This document shows positions 16,704 to 26,025 of a stretch of DNA of 64,000 nucleotides, one piece after another. The notes below the pieces were generated by a model. It was not told the DNA's origin. It did no database searches and was given only the letters and a program-made list of their open reading frames with translations. Origin of the DNA: Sphingopyxis bauzanensis (GTDB lineage Bacteria > Pseudomonadota > Alphaproteobacteria > Sphingomonadales > Sphingomonadaceae). The DNA lies in the NCBI RefSeq assembly GCF_002205675.1, contig NZ_NISK01000002.1:620001-684000 (forward strand), written 5' to 3'. Positions within the stretch are counted from its first letter, which is position 1. Each line of letters opens with the position of its first letter. The position numbers and the translations under genes were made by a program.

Positions 16704-18305
16704 ATGCCGACTCCAGACACATCCGCCGCGCCAAAGCTCGATATTGGTGAATCGATCCTCATCATCGATTTCGGCAGCCAGGTGACCCAGCTCATCGCCC
16801 GCCGCGTCCGTGAAGCGGGTGTCTACAGCGAGATTGTCCCCTTCACGCAGGCCGCAGCCGCGCTCGAGCGCATGCAGCCCATGGGGATCATCCTTTCCGG
16901 ATCGCCCGCCTCGGTCCCCGCCGACGGCAGCCCGCGCGCGCCGCAATCGGTGTTCGACAGCGGCCTGCCGGTCCTGGGCATCTGTTATGGGCAGCAGGTG
17001 ATGAGCCAGCAACTTGGCGGCCGCGTCGAACCCGGCGGCGCCGATGGCGAGCGCGACGGCGAATTCGGCCGTGCCTTCCTGACCGTCACCGAGCCCTGCG
17101 TGTTGTTCGACGGGTTGTGGGACGTCGGTGAACGCCATCAGGTGTGGATGAGCCACGGCGACAAGGTTACCGAATTCGCCCCCGGCTTCCGTATCGTCGC
17201 TGTCAGCGACGGCGCGCCCTTTGCGCTGATCGCAAACGACGAGCGCCGCTATTACGGCACGCAGTTCCACCCCGAAGTCGTGCATACCCCCGACGGCGCC
17301 AAGCTGATCGCCAACTTTGTTCGCCATGTCTGCGGGTGCAGTGGCGACTGGACGATGGCCGAATTTCGCGCGACCAAGATCGCCGAGATCCGCGCGCAGG
17401 TCGGCGACAAGCGCGTGCTGTGCGGGCTGTCGGGAGGGGTCGACAGCGCGGTCGCCGCGGTGCTGATCCACGAAGCGATCGGCGAACAGCTGACCTGCGT
17501 CTTCGTCGATCACGGCCTGCTGCGGATGAACGAGCGCGAACAGGTTGAACGTCTGTTCCGCGACCATTACAATATTCCGCTGGTGGTCGTGGATGCGGAG
17601 GAACGCTTTATGGCGGGCCTCGCCGGGGTCACCGACCCCGAGGCGAAGCGCAAGTTCATCGGCGGCGAATTCATCAATGTGTTCGACGAGGAAGCGCAGA
17701 AGCTGGGCGGCGCCGACTTTCTGGCGCAAGGCACGCTCTATCCCGACGTCATCGAAAGCGTGTCGTTCACCGGCGGGCCGAGCGTCACGATCAAGAGCCA
17801 TCACAATGTCGGCGGCCTGCCCGCACGCATGAAGATGGCGCTGGTCGAACCGCTGCGCGAATTGTTCAAGGACGAGGTCAGGTTGCTCGGCAAGGAACTC
17901 GGCCTTCCCGACATCTTCGTCGGCCGCCACCCCTTCCCCGGCCCCGGCCTCGCGATCCGTATCCCCGGCGAAGTATCGAAAGACCGCTGCGATATCCTGC
18001 GCAAAGCCGACGCGGTGTATCTCGACGAGATCCGCAACGCGGGACTGTACGACGCGATCTGGCAAGCGTTCGCAGTTCTGCTCCCCGTCAAGACCGTTGG
18101 CGTGATGGGCGATGGCCGCACCTATGATTTCGTCTGTGCGCTGCGCGCCGTCACCTCGACCGACGGCATGACCGCAGACATTTATCCGTTCGACGCCGCT
18201 TTCCTCAGCCGCTGCGCGACGCGGATCATCAACGAGGTGCAGGGCATCAACCGCGTGGTGTATGACTATACGTCGAAACCGCCGGGGACGATCGAGTGGG
18301 AGTGA
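16704..18305 (+). CDS. guaA: GMP synthase (glutamine-hydrolysing)
   Basis: 533 aa. The class I amidotransferase domain has the nucleophile in LGICYGQQ (Cys near residue 94) and [11 protein letters not shown]. The ATP pyrophosphatase domain has the P-loop [13 protein letters not shown] near residue 242. The C-terminal dimerisation domain has [14 protein letters not shown] and ends PPGTIEWE. It converts XMP to GMP with glutamine and ATP. The ATG at 16704 ([11 protein letters not shown]) is preferred over the longer frame from 16623. Its 3' end is a common integration target for genomic islands, and the final 14 bases recur at 46385-46398. Confidence 0.97.
   Translation: MPTPDTSAAPKLDIGESILIIDFGSQVTQLIARRVREAGVYSEIVPFTQAAAALERMQPMGIILSGSPASVPADGSPRAPQSVFDSGLPVLGICYGQQVMSQQLGGRVEPGGADGERDGEFGRAFLTVTEPCVLFDGLWDVGERHQVWMSHGDKVTEFAPGFRIVAVSDGAPFALIANDERRYYGTQFHPEVVHTPDGAKLIANFVRHVCGCSGDWTMAEFRATKIAEIRAQVGDKRVLCGLSGGVDSAVAAVLIHEAIGEQLTCVFVDHGLLRMNEREQVERLFRDHYNIPLVVVDAEERFMAGLAGVTDPEAKRKFIGGEFINVFDEEAQKLGGADFLAQGTLYPDVIESVSFTGGPSVTIKSHHNVGGLPARMKMALVEPLRELFKDEVRLLGKELGLPDIFVGRHPFPGPGLAIRIPGEVSKDRCDILRKADAVYLDEIRNAGLYDAIWQAFAVLLPVKTVGVMGDGRTYDFVCALRAVTSTDGMTADIYPFDAAFLSRCATRIINEVQGINRVVYDYTSKPPGTIEWE
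18292..18305. repeat. attL-like direct repeat at guaA 3' end
   Basis: TCGAGTGGGAGTGA, the last 14 bases of guaA including its stop codon. The copy at 46385-46398 differs at one base. Base composition and gene content change sharply just after this point, as expected for the left junction of an island that integrates into guaA and regenerates its end. Confidence 0.7.
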
Positions 18306-18845
18306 TAAAACAGAGGCATTTCAGTGAATTTCCTTTGTTTTACGGGTATTTAAATATTGAACCGCGTATCATCGACACTGCATCATCAACGAGCCGCAAC
18401 TCGCTGAATTTTATTGCCTTAACATCAAATGCTGGCTTCGTAAGGATACAATTTAACGGTATTTCTGACGGTGTTTTGGGCCCAATTTTCAGTTAAAATG
18501 CTGGATCTGGAAAGAGCGACCTCCCCTGACATAACGGCGACCTACGCGCGGTCATGGCCCCCGCCAACGATCAACACCGTTGTCCGCGAGACCACCGGAT
18601 AAACGCGCCACCCGTTCGCTGGCGGCTCGAAAGCGAGGAGTACCGAGTGCGGATCCAGCGTCTCGTCCGACGCGCTCGCATGCGCCTCGCAGCACCGCTG
18701 GAAGGACCTTGGTTCGATTAGGGGGCCCATCAGAACAGAACGTCAGCGAGGCACCAGTGATCACCCCACGTCGAGGGGCGCGTCAATGCCGCTCCTCAAC
18801 GCGGCACGGCGTCGCGATCGGCCGAATAATCCGCATCCTCATCGA
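18306..18845. other. 540-bp non-coding island edge
   Basis: The first 200 bases after guaA are clearly AT-richer than the flanks and hold two spaced ACGGTrTTT repeats (18456-18464 and 18468-18476). From about 18500 the composition rises again. Short frames exist on both strands, the longest about 60-100 codons, but none has a ribosome binding site, recognisable motif or plausible composition. I see no integrase remnant I can name. The candidate gene for this place is missing. Confidence 0.5.
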
Positions 18846-19030
18846 TGTGGACCGACGTTGGAGCGGAGCCCTTCTCTTTAACGATCAACTGTCTTGAATT
18901 GTTGCAAAAAGTCGGTTTTGACCGGGGTCCGATAGGCGCCGTTCGGGACCCCGGCAAGCGCCACTTTATGCTTAGCAATCAATGCCCTGGCTTCCGTGAT
19001 AGCGGGTTCCCACTCGAACGCTCATCCACA
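18846..19030 (+). repeat. MITE-like element, copy 1
   Basis: 185 bases bounded by TGTGGACCGACGTTGG and ...GCTCATCCACA, so the ends are imperfect terminal inverted repeats (about 18 of 26 positions agree). The centre has a hairpin, GGGGTCCGA / TCGGGACCCC, around TAGGCGCCGT. Three more copies lie at 43576, 45270 and 45611 in the same orientation. No coding capacity. No obvious target duplication flanks this copy (CATCGA left, GCCACT right). Confidence 0.8.
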
Positions 19031-19110
19031 GCCACTATGGGCTTCACCCCTGCCAATGATTACTTTCTTTCCGCGCATCCCGTTGTGCGGCAGGGGCAGC
19101 GGCAGTTCAA

Positions 19111-19872
19111 ATGAGGATTTCGCTCGTGCGACGCACAGTACTGCGCTTTCGCCCCCTCCTTGCGGGTGCTCGACCGGGCGATCGCGTAATAGCTTGCCTG
19201 GGTGCGTTCGCGGCTATTGCAGGCGTCGCAGGAGCGAGCGCGGTTCTGCTTGCGAGCATGTCATCAATCTGGCTCGTTGCTCCCATCGGGGCGTCTGCGG
19301 TTCTAGTATTCGCGGTTCCGGCCAGCCCGCTAGCGCAGCCTTGGCCCGTCATTGGCGGAAACATGCTGTCGGCGTTGGTCGGTGTGGCCGTCGCGCAGGT
19401 CGTTTCCTCTCCGGAGGTTGCCGCCGCCTTGGCTGTCGCGCTCGCCATTGCCTTGATGTCCCTCACCCGTTCCCTTCACCCGCCGGGCGGCGCAGCTGCG
19501 CTGACGGCGGTAATCGGGGAGTCGGCAATTCACGCCCTCGGTTGGGGATTTCCCTTCCTAATCGTGGGTCTCAATTCCCTGCTTTTGGTGATCGCCGCAA
19601 TGGCGTTTCATCGTCTCTCGGGCCATTCTTATCCGCACCGCATTCGTCCCTCGTTGATGGACACATCTACAGAAGATCGTTCGCCGCTCGACGCGGAGGA
19701 TATCGAGGCCGTTTTATCGGACATCGGCGAGTCCTTCGACATTGCGCCGGACGATCTTGTCGCGATCGTTCGCGCGGTCGAGCGAAGAGCTGCCAACCGA
19801 CAGCTCCCGACCGCCGTCACTCGGGTTTGCAACAGCGCGAGCCGACACGGGCGCGACCTTACGTGCTCTTAA
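19111..19872 (+). CDS. HPP-family integral membrane protein, probably truncated
   Basis: 253 aa. The HPP domain is clear: several TM helices, IWLVAPIGASAVLVFAVPASPLAQPWPVIGGN, and the signature SLHPPGGAAALTAVIG around residue 130. After the last helix comes an acidic linker (LDAEDIEAVLSDIGESFDIA) ending VERRAANRQ, which in full-length relatives leads into a pair of CBS domains. Here the frame instead runs about 20 residues into unrelated sequence and stops, 27 bases before an IS21-type end. HPP proteins are linked to nitrite or anion transport in some bacteria and plants. Membrane part probably intact; CBS regulation lost. Confidence 0.75.
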   Translation: MRISLVRRTVLRFRPLLAGARPGDRVIACLGAFAAIAGVAGASAVLLASMSSIWLVAPIGASAVLVFAVPASPLAQPWPVIGGNMLSALVGVAVAQVVSSPEVAAALAVALAIALMSLTRSLHPPGGAAALTAVIGESAIHALGWGFPFLIVGLNSLLLVIAAMAFHRLSGHSYPHRIRPSLMDTSTEDRSPLDAEDIEAVLSDIGESFDIAPDDLVAIVRAVERRAANRQLPTAVTRVCNSASRHGRDLTCS

Positions 19873-19899
19873 CCTATTCTGCGTTGTGGCTTACATGCC

Positions 19900-20230
19900 T
19901 GTCAATCGGCGTGCAAACGGGACCCCCTATCGGCGGGCAAAAGGGACCCCCTTACACGATGGCGCAAGGTTTATTGGACACGCGCCCTTGCGCTGCGCGC
20001 GGCGGTAGGGAGGGCGGAGCCCGACCGGAGGCGCGCGCAGCGCAAGGGCATCTTTTAATCAGAGGTCGGCCGGGGTGATCAGCTGCGGTTTTTGAAGCGC
20101 CAGCTGTCATTACCGGTCTCGACGATATCGCAATGATGAGTGACGCGATCGAGCAGCGCGGTGGTCATCTTGGGATCGCCTAACAGCCGCCAGTTCGACC
20201 AAGCCTCAAGCTGCCGATCCGGCCCGTTGT
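19900..20230 (-). mobile_element. IS21-family remnant (one end plus istB 3' part)
   Basis: The end at 19900 starts TGTCAATCGGCGTGCAAACG and has two tandem blocks reading GCAAA-GGGACCCCC, as in the multiple terminal repeats of IS21-family elements. Further in is a 17-bp perfect inverted repeat (19984-20000 with 20033-20049). On the minus strand 20079-20186 encodes the C-terminus of the IstB helper ATPase. The rest of istB, all of istA and the other end are missing, so the element is dead. It probably caused the loss of the HPP gene's 3' portion. Confidence 0.75.
20079..20230 (-). pseudogene. istB: istB fragment (IS21 transposition helper ATPase)
   Basis: Only the extreme C-terminus is left: [19 protein letters not shown], then [16 protein letters not shown] and a stop at 20079. 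This is the characteristic end of IstB. Upstream, after about 20215, the match dissolves into unrelated sequence. No Walker motifs remain, so it cannot function. Confidence 0.8.
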
Positions 20231-20377
20231 GATTACCGCCTCGGACAACCACGCGTCGTCTTGGTCCGCGTACCCGCACATTTTAAGTTCACGAAAATCA
20301 TTCTGGAAAATCCCGATCCTCGGCCTTGCTCTGTCGACGAGCTATCCATCATAAGCGGATGATCGATTATCAGGACA

Positions 20378-23320
20378 ATGGAGGGCGCAGTAGCAGTGGA
20401 CGATATGAGGTTTCTCTTGCTCGTCCTAATTCTGCCCTTTGCCGGGAGTGCTATCGCGGCCTTCCTGCCACAACGCGGCCGGGATGTCGCGGCCTCGCTC
20501 ACAGGATTGAACGCGATCGCCGGTGCGACGATCATCGCCAGCTTCTATCCCGTCGTTAGCGCGGGCGAAGTGGCCCGGCTCGAAATGGCGTGGTTGCCGA
20601 CACTGGGGCTCAACCTGACGCTGCGTCTCGACGGCTTCACTTGGCTGTTCGCGATGCTTGTCCTGGTGATCGGCGCTCTCGTAAGCCTCTACGCCCGCTA
20701 TTATATGGCGCCGACCGATCCCGTGCCGCGCTTTTTCGCTTTTCTACAGGCGTTCACGGGCGCGATGCTCGGAATCGTCCTGTCGGGAAATCTCATCCAG
20801 ATCGCCTTTTTCTGGGAGTTGACCGGCCTCTTTTCCTTTTTACTGATCGGCTACTGGCATCACAATCAAAGTGCCCGCGACGGCGCGCGCATGGCACTGA
20901 TCGTCACCGGCGCTGGCGGTGTCTGCCTGCTCCTTGGGCTTATGCTGCTCGGGCGGGCGGCGGGAAGCTACGACGTCGACGCCGTGCTCGCGGCTCGAAC
21001 GGCCATCCAGAATGACGCGGCCTATTTACCGGCGCTCATATTGATTCTGCTCGGCGCCTTTACCAAGAGCGCACAGGTCCCATTCCATTTCTGGCTGCCG
21101 CACGCAATGGCCGCGCCAACGCCGGTATCGGCCTATCTTCATTCGGCGACGCTCGTGAAAGCGGGCATTTTCCTGCTGATCTTGTTGTGGCCGGTCCTCG
21201 CCGGCACCGAAAGCTGGTTCCTCATCGTGACGAGTGTCGGACTTGCAACGCTGCTGGTCGGCGCGTGGTCCGCGATCTTCCAGCAGGATCTGAAAGGCCT
21301 GCTCGCCTATTCGACAATCAGCCATCTTGGTCTCATTACGCTTTTACTCGGGCTGGGGAGCCCACTCGGCGCGGTCGCCGCCATTTTCCACACCGTCAAC
21401 CACGCGACCTTCAAGGCCTCGCTCTTCATGGCCGTCGGCATCATCGATCGCGAGACGGGCACGCGCGACTTGCGCCTGCTGAGCGGGCTCGTGCGCTTCA
21501 TGCCGATCACCGCGACGCTCGCGATGGTCGCCGCCGCAGCAATGGCCGGGGTGCCACTGCTCAATGGATTCCTGTCCAAGGAGATGTTCCTTGCCGAAGC
21601 CCTTCAGACCCATAGCGGAACGGTCATCGACGTGGCCCTGCCTTATCTTGCTACCCTCGCCAGCATGTTCAGCGTCCTTTATTCGGTGCGCTTCATCCAT
21701 CAGACCTTCTTCGGTCCGGCACCGTCAGGACTGCGGCACGAACCGCGCGAAGCGCCGCCGTGGATCCGTTTGCCAATCGAAATTCTTGTAGTTACCTGCC
21801 TGCTAGTCGGAGTGCTGCCGGCGCTGACAATCGGCCCCTTCCTTGCTACCGCGGTCGGATCGGTGCTCGGCGAGAGCGCGCCCGCGTACAGTCTCGCCGT
21901 CTGGCACGGCTTTACAGTTCCGCTACTGATGAGCTTTGTCGCGTTGTTGGGGGGCCTCGCGCTCTATATCCTCTTCAGCGCCCAGCTAAATGCTACCGAG
22001 CAGCCGCCGTTCATCGGCAGGCTTAAGGGCCGCCGCACGTTCGAGGCGGTGCTGGCGGCGATCGTTCAGGCGGCACGCGCACTTCTGCGTTGGTTGGGGA
22101 CGAAGCGGCTGCAAGTCCAGTTGCGTCTCGTCATCCTGGCGGCGCTCGTTGCCGGGACGCTGCCCTTTCTGCGCTTTGGGTACAGCCGCGGACCCCTGCC
22201 TGACACATTGATCGATCCGATATTTGGCTTGTTGTGGATATTGGGCGGAGCGTGCGCGATCGCAGCGGCGGCGCTGGCGAAATTCCATCGCCTCGTCGCG
22301 CTCGTCCTGCTCGGCGGCGCAGGCCTTGCGACCTGCATCAGCTTTATCTGGCTTTCAGCCCCCGACCTCGCCCTGACACAGCTCCTTGTGGAAATCGTCA
22401 CGCTTGTCCTGCTGCTGCTCGGTCTGCGCTGGCTGCCGCAGCGACTTCCGGATATCTGGCCAGCGGGGAGCAAGCCCGGGACGGTCGGCTTCCGGCGCGG
22501 CGGCGATCTCCTCATCGCGCTGCTTGGCGGTGCGGGGATGGCGGCGCTTGCCTACGCGATGATGACGCGTCCCTTGCCCGGCAGCTTGTCACGCTATTAC
22601 GTCGAGCAAGCCTATCCCGGTGGCGGTGGTACCAATGTCGTCAACGTCATTCTCGTCGATTTCCGGGCTTTTGACACGCTGGGAGAGATCACGGTTCTCG
22701 CTATCGTCGCGCTCACTGTCTTCACTTTGCTTCGCCGGTTCCGCCCGGCACCGGAAAGTATCCAAATGCCAGCGCAGCAGCATCGCCAAAATGCATTTGA
22801 TGACGCGCGCGAGGGGCACAAGCGCGGCGATACGCTCGTCCATTATCTGCTCGTTCCGCGCGCGATTATCCAGTGGCTGTTTCCCGTCATTCTGATGTTC
22901 GCGATTTATCTGTTGATGCGCGGCCATGATCTGCCCGGCGGCGGCTTCGCGGGCGGGATCACGGCGTCAATTGCAATCATTCTTCTGTACATCGCGAATG
23001 GAACGCGCGCCGTCGAAGCCACCCTTCAGGTTGTGCCGGTTCGCTGGATCAGCGCCGGTCTTCTTTGTGCTAGCGGAATGGGGCTTGCCGCGCTGGCGTT
23101 CGGCTACCCCTTCCTTACCAGTCATTCGCGTTATCTCGCCATCCCTTGGATCGGAGACATTCCGCTCGCGACCGCCCTCATCTTCGACATCGGGGTTTTC
23201 GCGGTGGTGGTGGGGACGACAGTGCTCATCCTCATCGCGATCGCGCACCAGTCCATCCGGGCGCCGCGCGCGAAGCCGGTCAACGCCGCGCCCTCGACGT
23301 CGGTCGGAGAGCCCGTCTGA
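20378..23320 (+). CDS. mrpA: Mrp/Pha cation:proton antiporter subunit A (A-B fusion)
   Basis: 980 aa with more than 20 TM segments. The N-terminal two thirds are the NuoL-like MrpA (FFWELTGLFSFLLIGYWHHN, GAFTKSAQVPFHFWLPHAM, HSATLVKAGIFLL, LAYSTISHLGLI). After about residue 820 comes an MrpB module (YLLMRGHDLPGGGFAGGITA, YLAIPWIGDIP...). Fused A/B is usual in alphaproteobacteria. The complex exchanges Na+ or K+ for protons and supports salt and alkali tolerance. Start uncertain: ATG 20378, GTG 20396 (after GGAGGG at a better distance) or ATG 20405. First gene of a six-gene operon with overlapping stops and starts. Confidence 0.95.
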   Translation: MEGAVAVDDMRFLLLVLILPFAGSAIAAFLPQRGRDVAASLTGLNAIAGATIIASFYPVVSAGEVARLEMAWLPTLGLNLTLRLDGFTWLFAMLVLVIGALVSLYARYYMAPTDPVPRFFAFLQAFTGAMLGIVLSGNLIQIAFFWELTGLFSFLLIGYWHHNQSARDGARMALIVTGAGGVCLLLGLMLLGRAAGSYDVDAVLAARTAIQNDAAYLPALILILLGAFTKSAQVPFHFWLPHAMAAPTPVSAYLHSATLVKAGIFLLILLWPVLAGTESWFLIVTSVGLATLLVGAWSAIFQQDLKGLLAYSTISHLGLITLLLGLGSPLGAVAAIFHTVNHATFKASLFMAVGIIDRETGTRDLRLLSGLVRFMPITATLAMVAAAAMAGVPLLNGFLSKEMFLAEALQTHSGTVIDVALPYLATLASMFSVLYSVRFIHQTFFGPAPSGLRHEPREAPPWIRLPIEILVVTCLLVGVLPALTIGPFLATAVGSVLGESAPAYSLAVWHGFTVPLLMSFVALLGGLALYILFSAQLNATEQPPFIGRLKGRRTFEAVLAAIVQAARALLRWLGTKRLQVQLRLVILAALVAGTLPFLRFGYSRGPLPDTLIDPIFGLLWILGGACAIAAAALAKFHRLVALVLLGGAGLATCISFIWLSAPDLALTQLLVEIVTLVLLLLGLRWLPQRLPDIWPAGSKPGTVGFRRGGDLLIALLGGAGMAALAYAMMTRPLPGSLSRYYVEQAYPGGGGTNVVNVILVDFRAFDTLGEITVLAIVALTVFTLLRRFRPAPESIQMPAQQHRQNAFDDAREGHKRGDTLVHYLLVPRAIIQWLFPVILMFAIYLLMRGHDLPGGGFAGGITASIAIILLYIANGTRAVEATLQVVPVRWISAGLLCASGMGLAALAFGYPFLTSHSRYLAIPWIGDIPLATALIFDIGVFAVVVGTTVLILIAIAHQSIRAPRAKPVNAAPSTSVGEPV

Positions 23321-23667
23321 TGGAGATCGTTCTGGCCCTCGCCATCGGCGTCTTGACCGCATCGGGACTGTGGCTGATCTTCCGCCCGCGAACCTTCCAG
23401 GTCATCCTCGGGCTGTCGCTGCTGTCCTATGCGGTAAACCTCTTCATTCTCGCGGCCGGACGTCTGCGCAGCGACGCGCCTCCGATCGTCGGCCGCGACC
23501 CCGCATCGGCCGATCCTGCCCTTTACGCAGACCCGCTGCCGCAGGCGCTCGTACTCACCGCGATCGTCATCTCTTTTGCGACGACGGCGCTGCTGCTCGT
23601 CGTGCTCCTCGCCTCGCGCGGACTGACGGGCACCGACCATGTCGACGGCGAGGATGGCGAGGCATGA
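23320..23667 (+). CDS. mrpC: Mrp antiporter subunit C
   Basis: 115 aa NuoK-like subunit with three TM helices: MEIVLALAIGVLTASGLWLI, RTFQVILGLSLLSYAVNLFI and LPQALVLTAIVISFATTALL. The motif DPLPQALVLTAIVI is typical of MrpC/MnhC. Its ATG overlaps the mrpA stop (TGATG), and its own stop overlaps the mrpD start. Works as an integral part of the hetero-oligomeric antiporter in the inner membrane. Confidence 0.95.
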   Translation: MEIVLALAIGVLTASGLWLIFRPRTFQVILGLSLLSYAVNLFILAAGRLRSDAPPIVGRDPASADPALYADPLPQALVLTAIVISFATTALLLVVLLASRGLTGTDHVDGEDGEA

Positions 23668-25265
23668 CCGGCTGGACTGATCATCTGACGGTCACGCCGA
23701 TTATCCTGCCGCTGATGGCGAGTGCATTGATGCTGGCATTCGACGAGCGCCGCCGCGTTCTGAAACGGGTGCTTAGCCTTGCCACCGCCGCGCTCCTGAT
23801 TGCGAATGCGGCGGCTTTGCTGTGGTTCGCAGGCGATGGTGGCGGTCCGCTGGTCTATCTGCTTGGCAACTGGGCCGCGCCCTTCGGGATCGTCCTGGTC
23901 GCCGACCGGCTGTCGGCGATGATGCTCCTCTTGACCAGTGTCGTCGGCTTTACAGCACTATTCTATGCCGTCGCGCGATGGGACCGGTCCGGTCCCCGCT
24001 TTCACGCCCTGTTCCTACTGCTGCTGATGGGCGTGAACGGCGCCTTCCTGACCGGGGACATCTTCAATCTCTTCGTCTTTTTCGAAGTGCTGCTCGCGGC
24101 GTCCTATGGGCTGATTCTCCACGGCTCGGGTACCGAACGCACGAGCGCCAGCCTCCACTATATAACCATCAACATTGCCGCTTCGCTCCTTTTCCTGCTC
24201 GGCGTCGCCTTGCTTTACGCGGTGACAGGCACGCTCAACATGGCCGATCTCGCACTTCGCGTTGCGAGCACCGACGCCGGCGATCTAGCGCTTCTCGAAG
24301 CGGGCGCCGCAATTCTGGGGATCGCCTTCCTGCTCAAGGCGGGAATATGGCCGCTGAGTTTCTGGCTTCCCCGGACCTATGCCGCCGCCGCACCGCCCGT
24401 CGCCGCTGTGTTCGCCATCATGACCAAGGTTGGCATCTATGTCATACTCCGGCTGTCTTCGCTGCTCTTCGGCGACGCATCGGGCGAAGCCGCCGGCTTT
24501 GCAAATGAAGCGCTGCTTTACGCGGGTCTAGCGACAATGATCTTTGGAATCATCGGCATCCTTTCGGCCCGCCAACTCACGCGCGTTGCCGGCTATTATG
24601 TGCTGGTTTCCTCGGGGACCTTGCTAGCCGGGATCGGCATCGGCGGGGAGGCGCTCATTGCCGCGATGCTATTCTATCTCGTCAGCTCGACGCTCGCGGT
24701 CAGCGCGCTCTACCTGATCATCGAGCCCGTCGAACGCAATGCCGACGAGGAGGACATGATCGCCGGCATCGCCGAGCCCGTATTCGACGACGAATATGTC
24801 GGCGCAATCGAGGAGGTCACTGACGAGCAAGGGGTGATCATCCCCGGCACGATTGCCGTCCTGGGCGGCGGCTTTATTTTTTGCGCGCTGCTTCTCGCAG
24901 GCCTGCCGCCGCTTTCGGGCTTTATCGCGAAGTTTGCGATGATCGACGCGCTGCTAAATTCGAGCGAGGTGGAGCCGGCGGGCTGGGTACTGATCGGACT
25001 GATCATCCTCTCTGGTTTGGCGACGATGATCATCATGACGCGCGCGGGCATCGATCTGCTCTGGACGCCCGGCGAGGATGCACCATCGCGGCTCAGCCTT
25101 GTGGAAGTGGTCCCGATCGGGCTGCTGCTCACGGTCTGTCTCGGCCTGATGCTCTGCGCCGGGCCTGTCATGGCGTATCTCGAGAAGACGTCATCCACAC
25201 TGCACCAGCCCGCGCACTATGTCGCGGCGGTAACCGACGCACCGCAAGCCGGAAGCGAGAAATGA
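23664..25265 (+). CDS. mrpD: Mrp antiporter subunit D
   Basis: 533 aa NuoM/N-like proton-pumping subunit. Landmarks: VNGAFLTGDIFNLFVFFEVL, FLLKAGIWPLSFWLPRTYAA, VFAIMTKVGIYVILR, and GLPPLSGFIAKFAMIDALL toward the C-terminus. These carry the conserved Lys and Glu residues of antiporter-like subunits. An acidic cytoplasmic-type insert (VERNADEEDMIAGIAEPVFD) sits near residue 360. ATGA overlap with mrpC. MrpA and MrpD are the likely ion-translocating subunits of the complex. Confidence 0.95.
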   Translation: MTGWTDHLTVTPIILPLMASALMLAFDERRRVLKRVLSLATAALLIANAAALLWFAGDGGGPLVYLLGNWAAPFGIVLVADRLSAMMLLLTSVVGFTALFYAVARWDRSGPRFHALFLLLLMGVNGAFLTGDIFNLFVFFEVLLAASYGLILHGSGTERTSASLHYITINIAASLLFLLGVALLYAVTGTLNMADLALRVASTDAGDLALLEAGAAILGIAFLLKAGIWPLSFWLPRTYAAAAPPVAAVFAIMTKVGIYVILRLSSLLFGDASGEAAGFANEALLYAGLATMIFGIIGILSARQLTRVAGYYVLVSSGTLLAGIGIGGEALIAAMLFYLVSSTLAVSALYLIIEPVERNADEEDMIAGIAEPVFDDEYVGAIEEVTDEQGVIIPGTIAVLGGGFIFCALLLAGLPPLSGFIAKFAMIDALLNSSEVEPAGWVLIGLIILSGLATMIIMTRAGIDLLWTPGEDAPSRLSLVEVVPIGLLLTVCLGLMLCAGPVMAYLEKTSSTLHQPAHYVAAVTDAPQAGSEK

Positions 25266-25747
25266 TCCGCCGCGCCATTCCTTTCCCGCTGCTCACTCTC
25301 GCGCTTCTGGCGATGTGGATTTTGCTGACGGGCTTTTCGCCCGGCCATATGCTCTTCGGCGCCGCGATCGCGGCGATGGTCTCGCGCACGATGCTATCGC
25401 TCAGGCCCGAGCGCCCGACGCTCCGGCTCGGCCGCGCCGCGGTCAGGCTCGCCTTGATTGTCTTCATCGATATCATCCGCTCGAACATCGCCGTCGCAAA
25501 AATCATTTTGCTACGGCCACCGGAACGCACTTCGGGATTTATCGAGCTTTCGACGGCGCTTCGCAGCCCTGACGCGCTCGCCATGCTGTCGATCATCATT
25601 ACCGCCACGCCTGGTTCGCTTTGGGTGCAGCACGACGCTCATCGCCACGTCATTCTCATCCATGTGCTCGACCTTATTGACGAGCAGCAATGGGCCCGAC
25701 TGATCCAGGAACGCTATGAGAAGCTGCTGATCGAGATATTCGAATGA
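25262..25747 (+). CDS. mrpE: Mrp antiporter subunit E
   Basis: 161 aa. Two N-terminal TM helices (FPLLTLALLAMWILLTGFSP, HMLFGAAIAAMVS) are followed by a soluble half with the MrpE signature DIIRSNIAVAKIIL and ITATPGSLWVQHDAHRHVIL plus a C-terminal helix EQQWARLIQERYEKLLIEIF. Required for assembly or activity of the Mrp complex in other bacteria. Overlaps mrpD and mrpF by four bases each. Confidence 0.94.
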   Translation: MIRRAIPFPLLTLALLAMWILLTGFSPGHMLFGAAIAAMVSRTMLSLRPERPTLRLGRAAVRLALIVFIDIIRSNIAVAKIILLRPPERTSGFIELSTALRSPDALAMLSIIITATPGSLWVQHDAHRHVILIHVLDLIDEQQWARLIQERYEKLLIEIFE

Positions 25748-26025
25748 CCATATTGCTCCTCGCGCTGACGATCACGGCGTCGCAAATCCTCCTCGGTCTT
25801 GCCATGGGCTGCGCTGTCGTTCGCATGCTTCGGGGCCCCCGTGCCCAGGATCGGATTCTCGGGCTCGATGCACTTTATCTCGCCGCGATGCTGCTGCTTG
25901 TCACTTATGGAATCCAGACGGGGCGGACGCTCTACTTCGAGGCGGCACTGGTCATCGGGCTTCTCGGCTTTACCGGTACCGTGGCCCTCGGCCGCTTCCT
26001 GATGCGCGGAGAGGTGATCGAATGA
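25744..26025 (+). CDS. mrpF: Mrp antiporter subunit F
   Basis: 93 aa, three TM helices. The family motif is RMLRGPRAQDRILGLDALYL, in which the Asp of DRILGLD is conserved. Ends GRFLMRGEVIE. Related to subunits implicated in bile-salt and cation efflux. Overlaps mrpE and mrpG by ATGA. Confidence 0.94.
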   Translation: MTILLLALTITASQILLGLAMGCAVVRMLRGPRAQDRILGLDALYLAAMLLLVTYGIQTGRTLYFEAALVIGLLGFTGTVALGRFLMRGEVIE

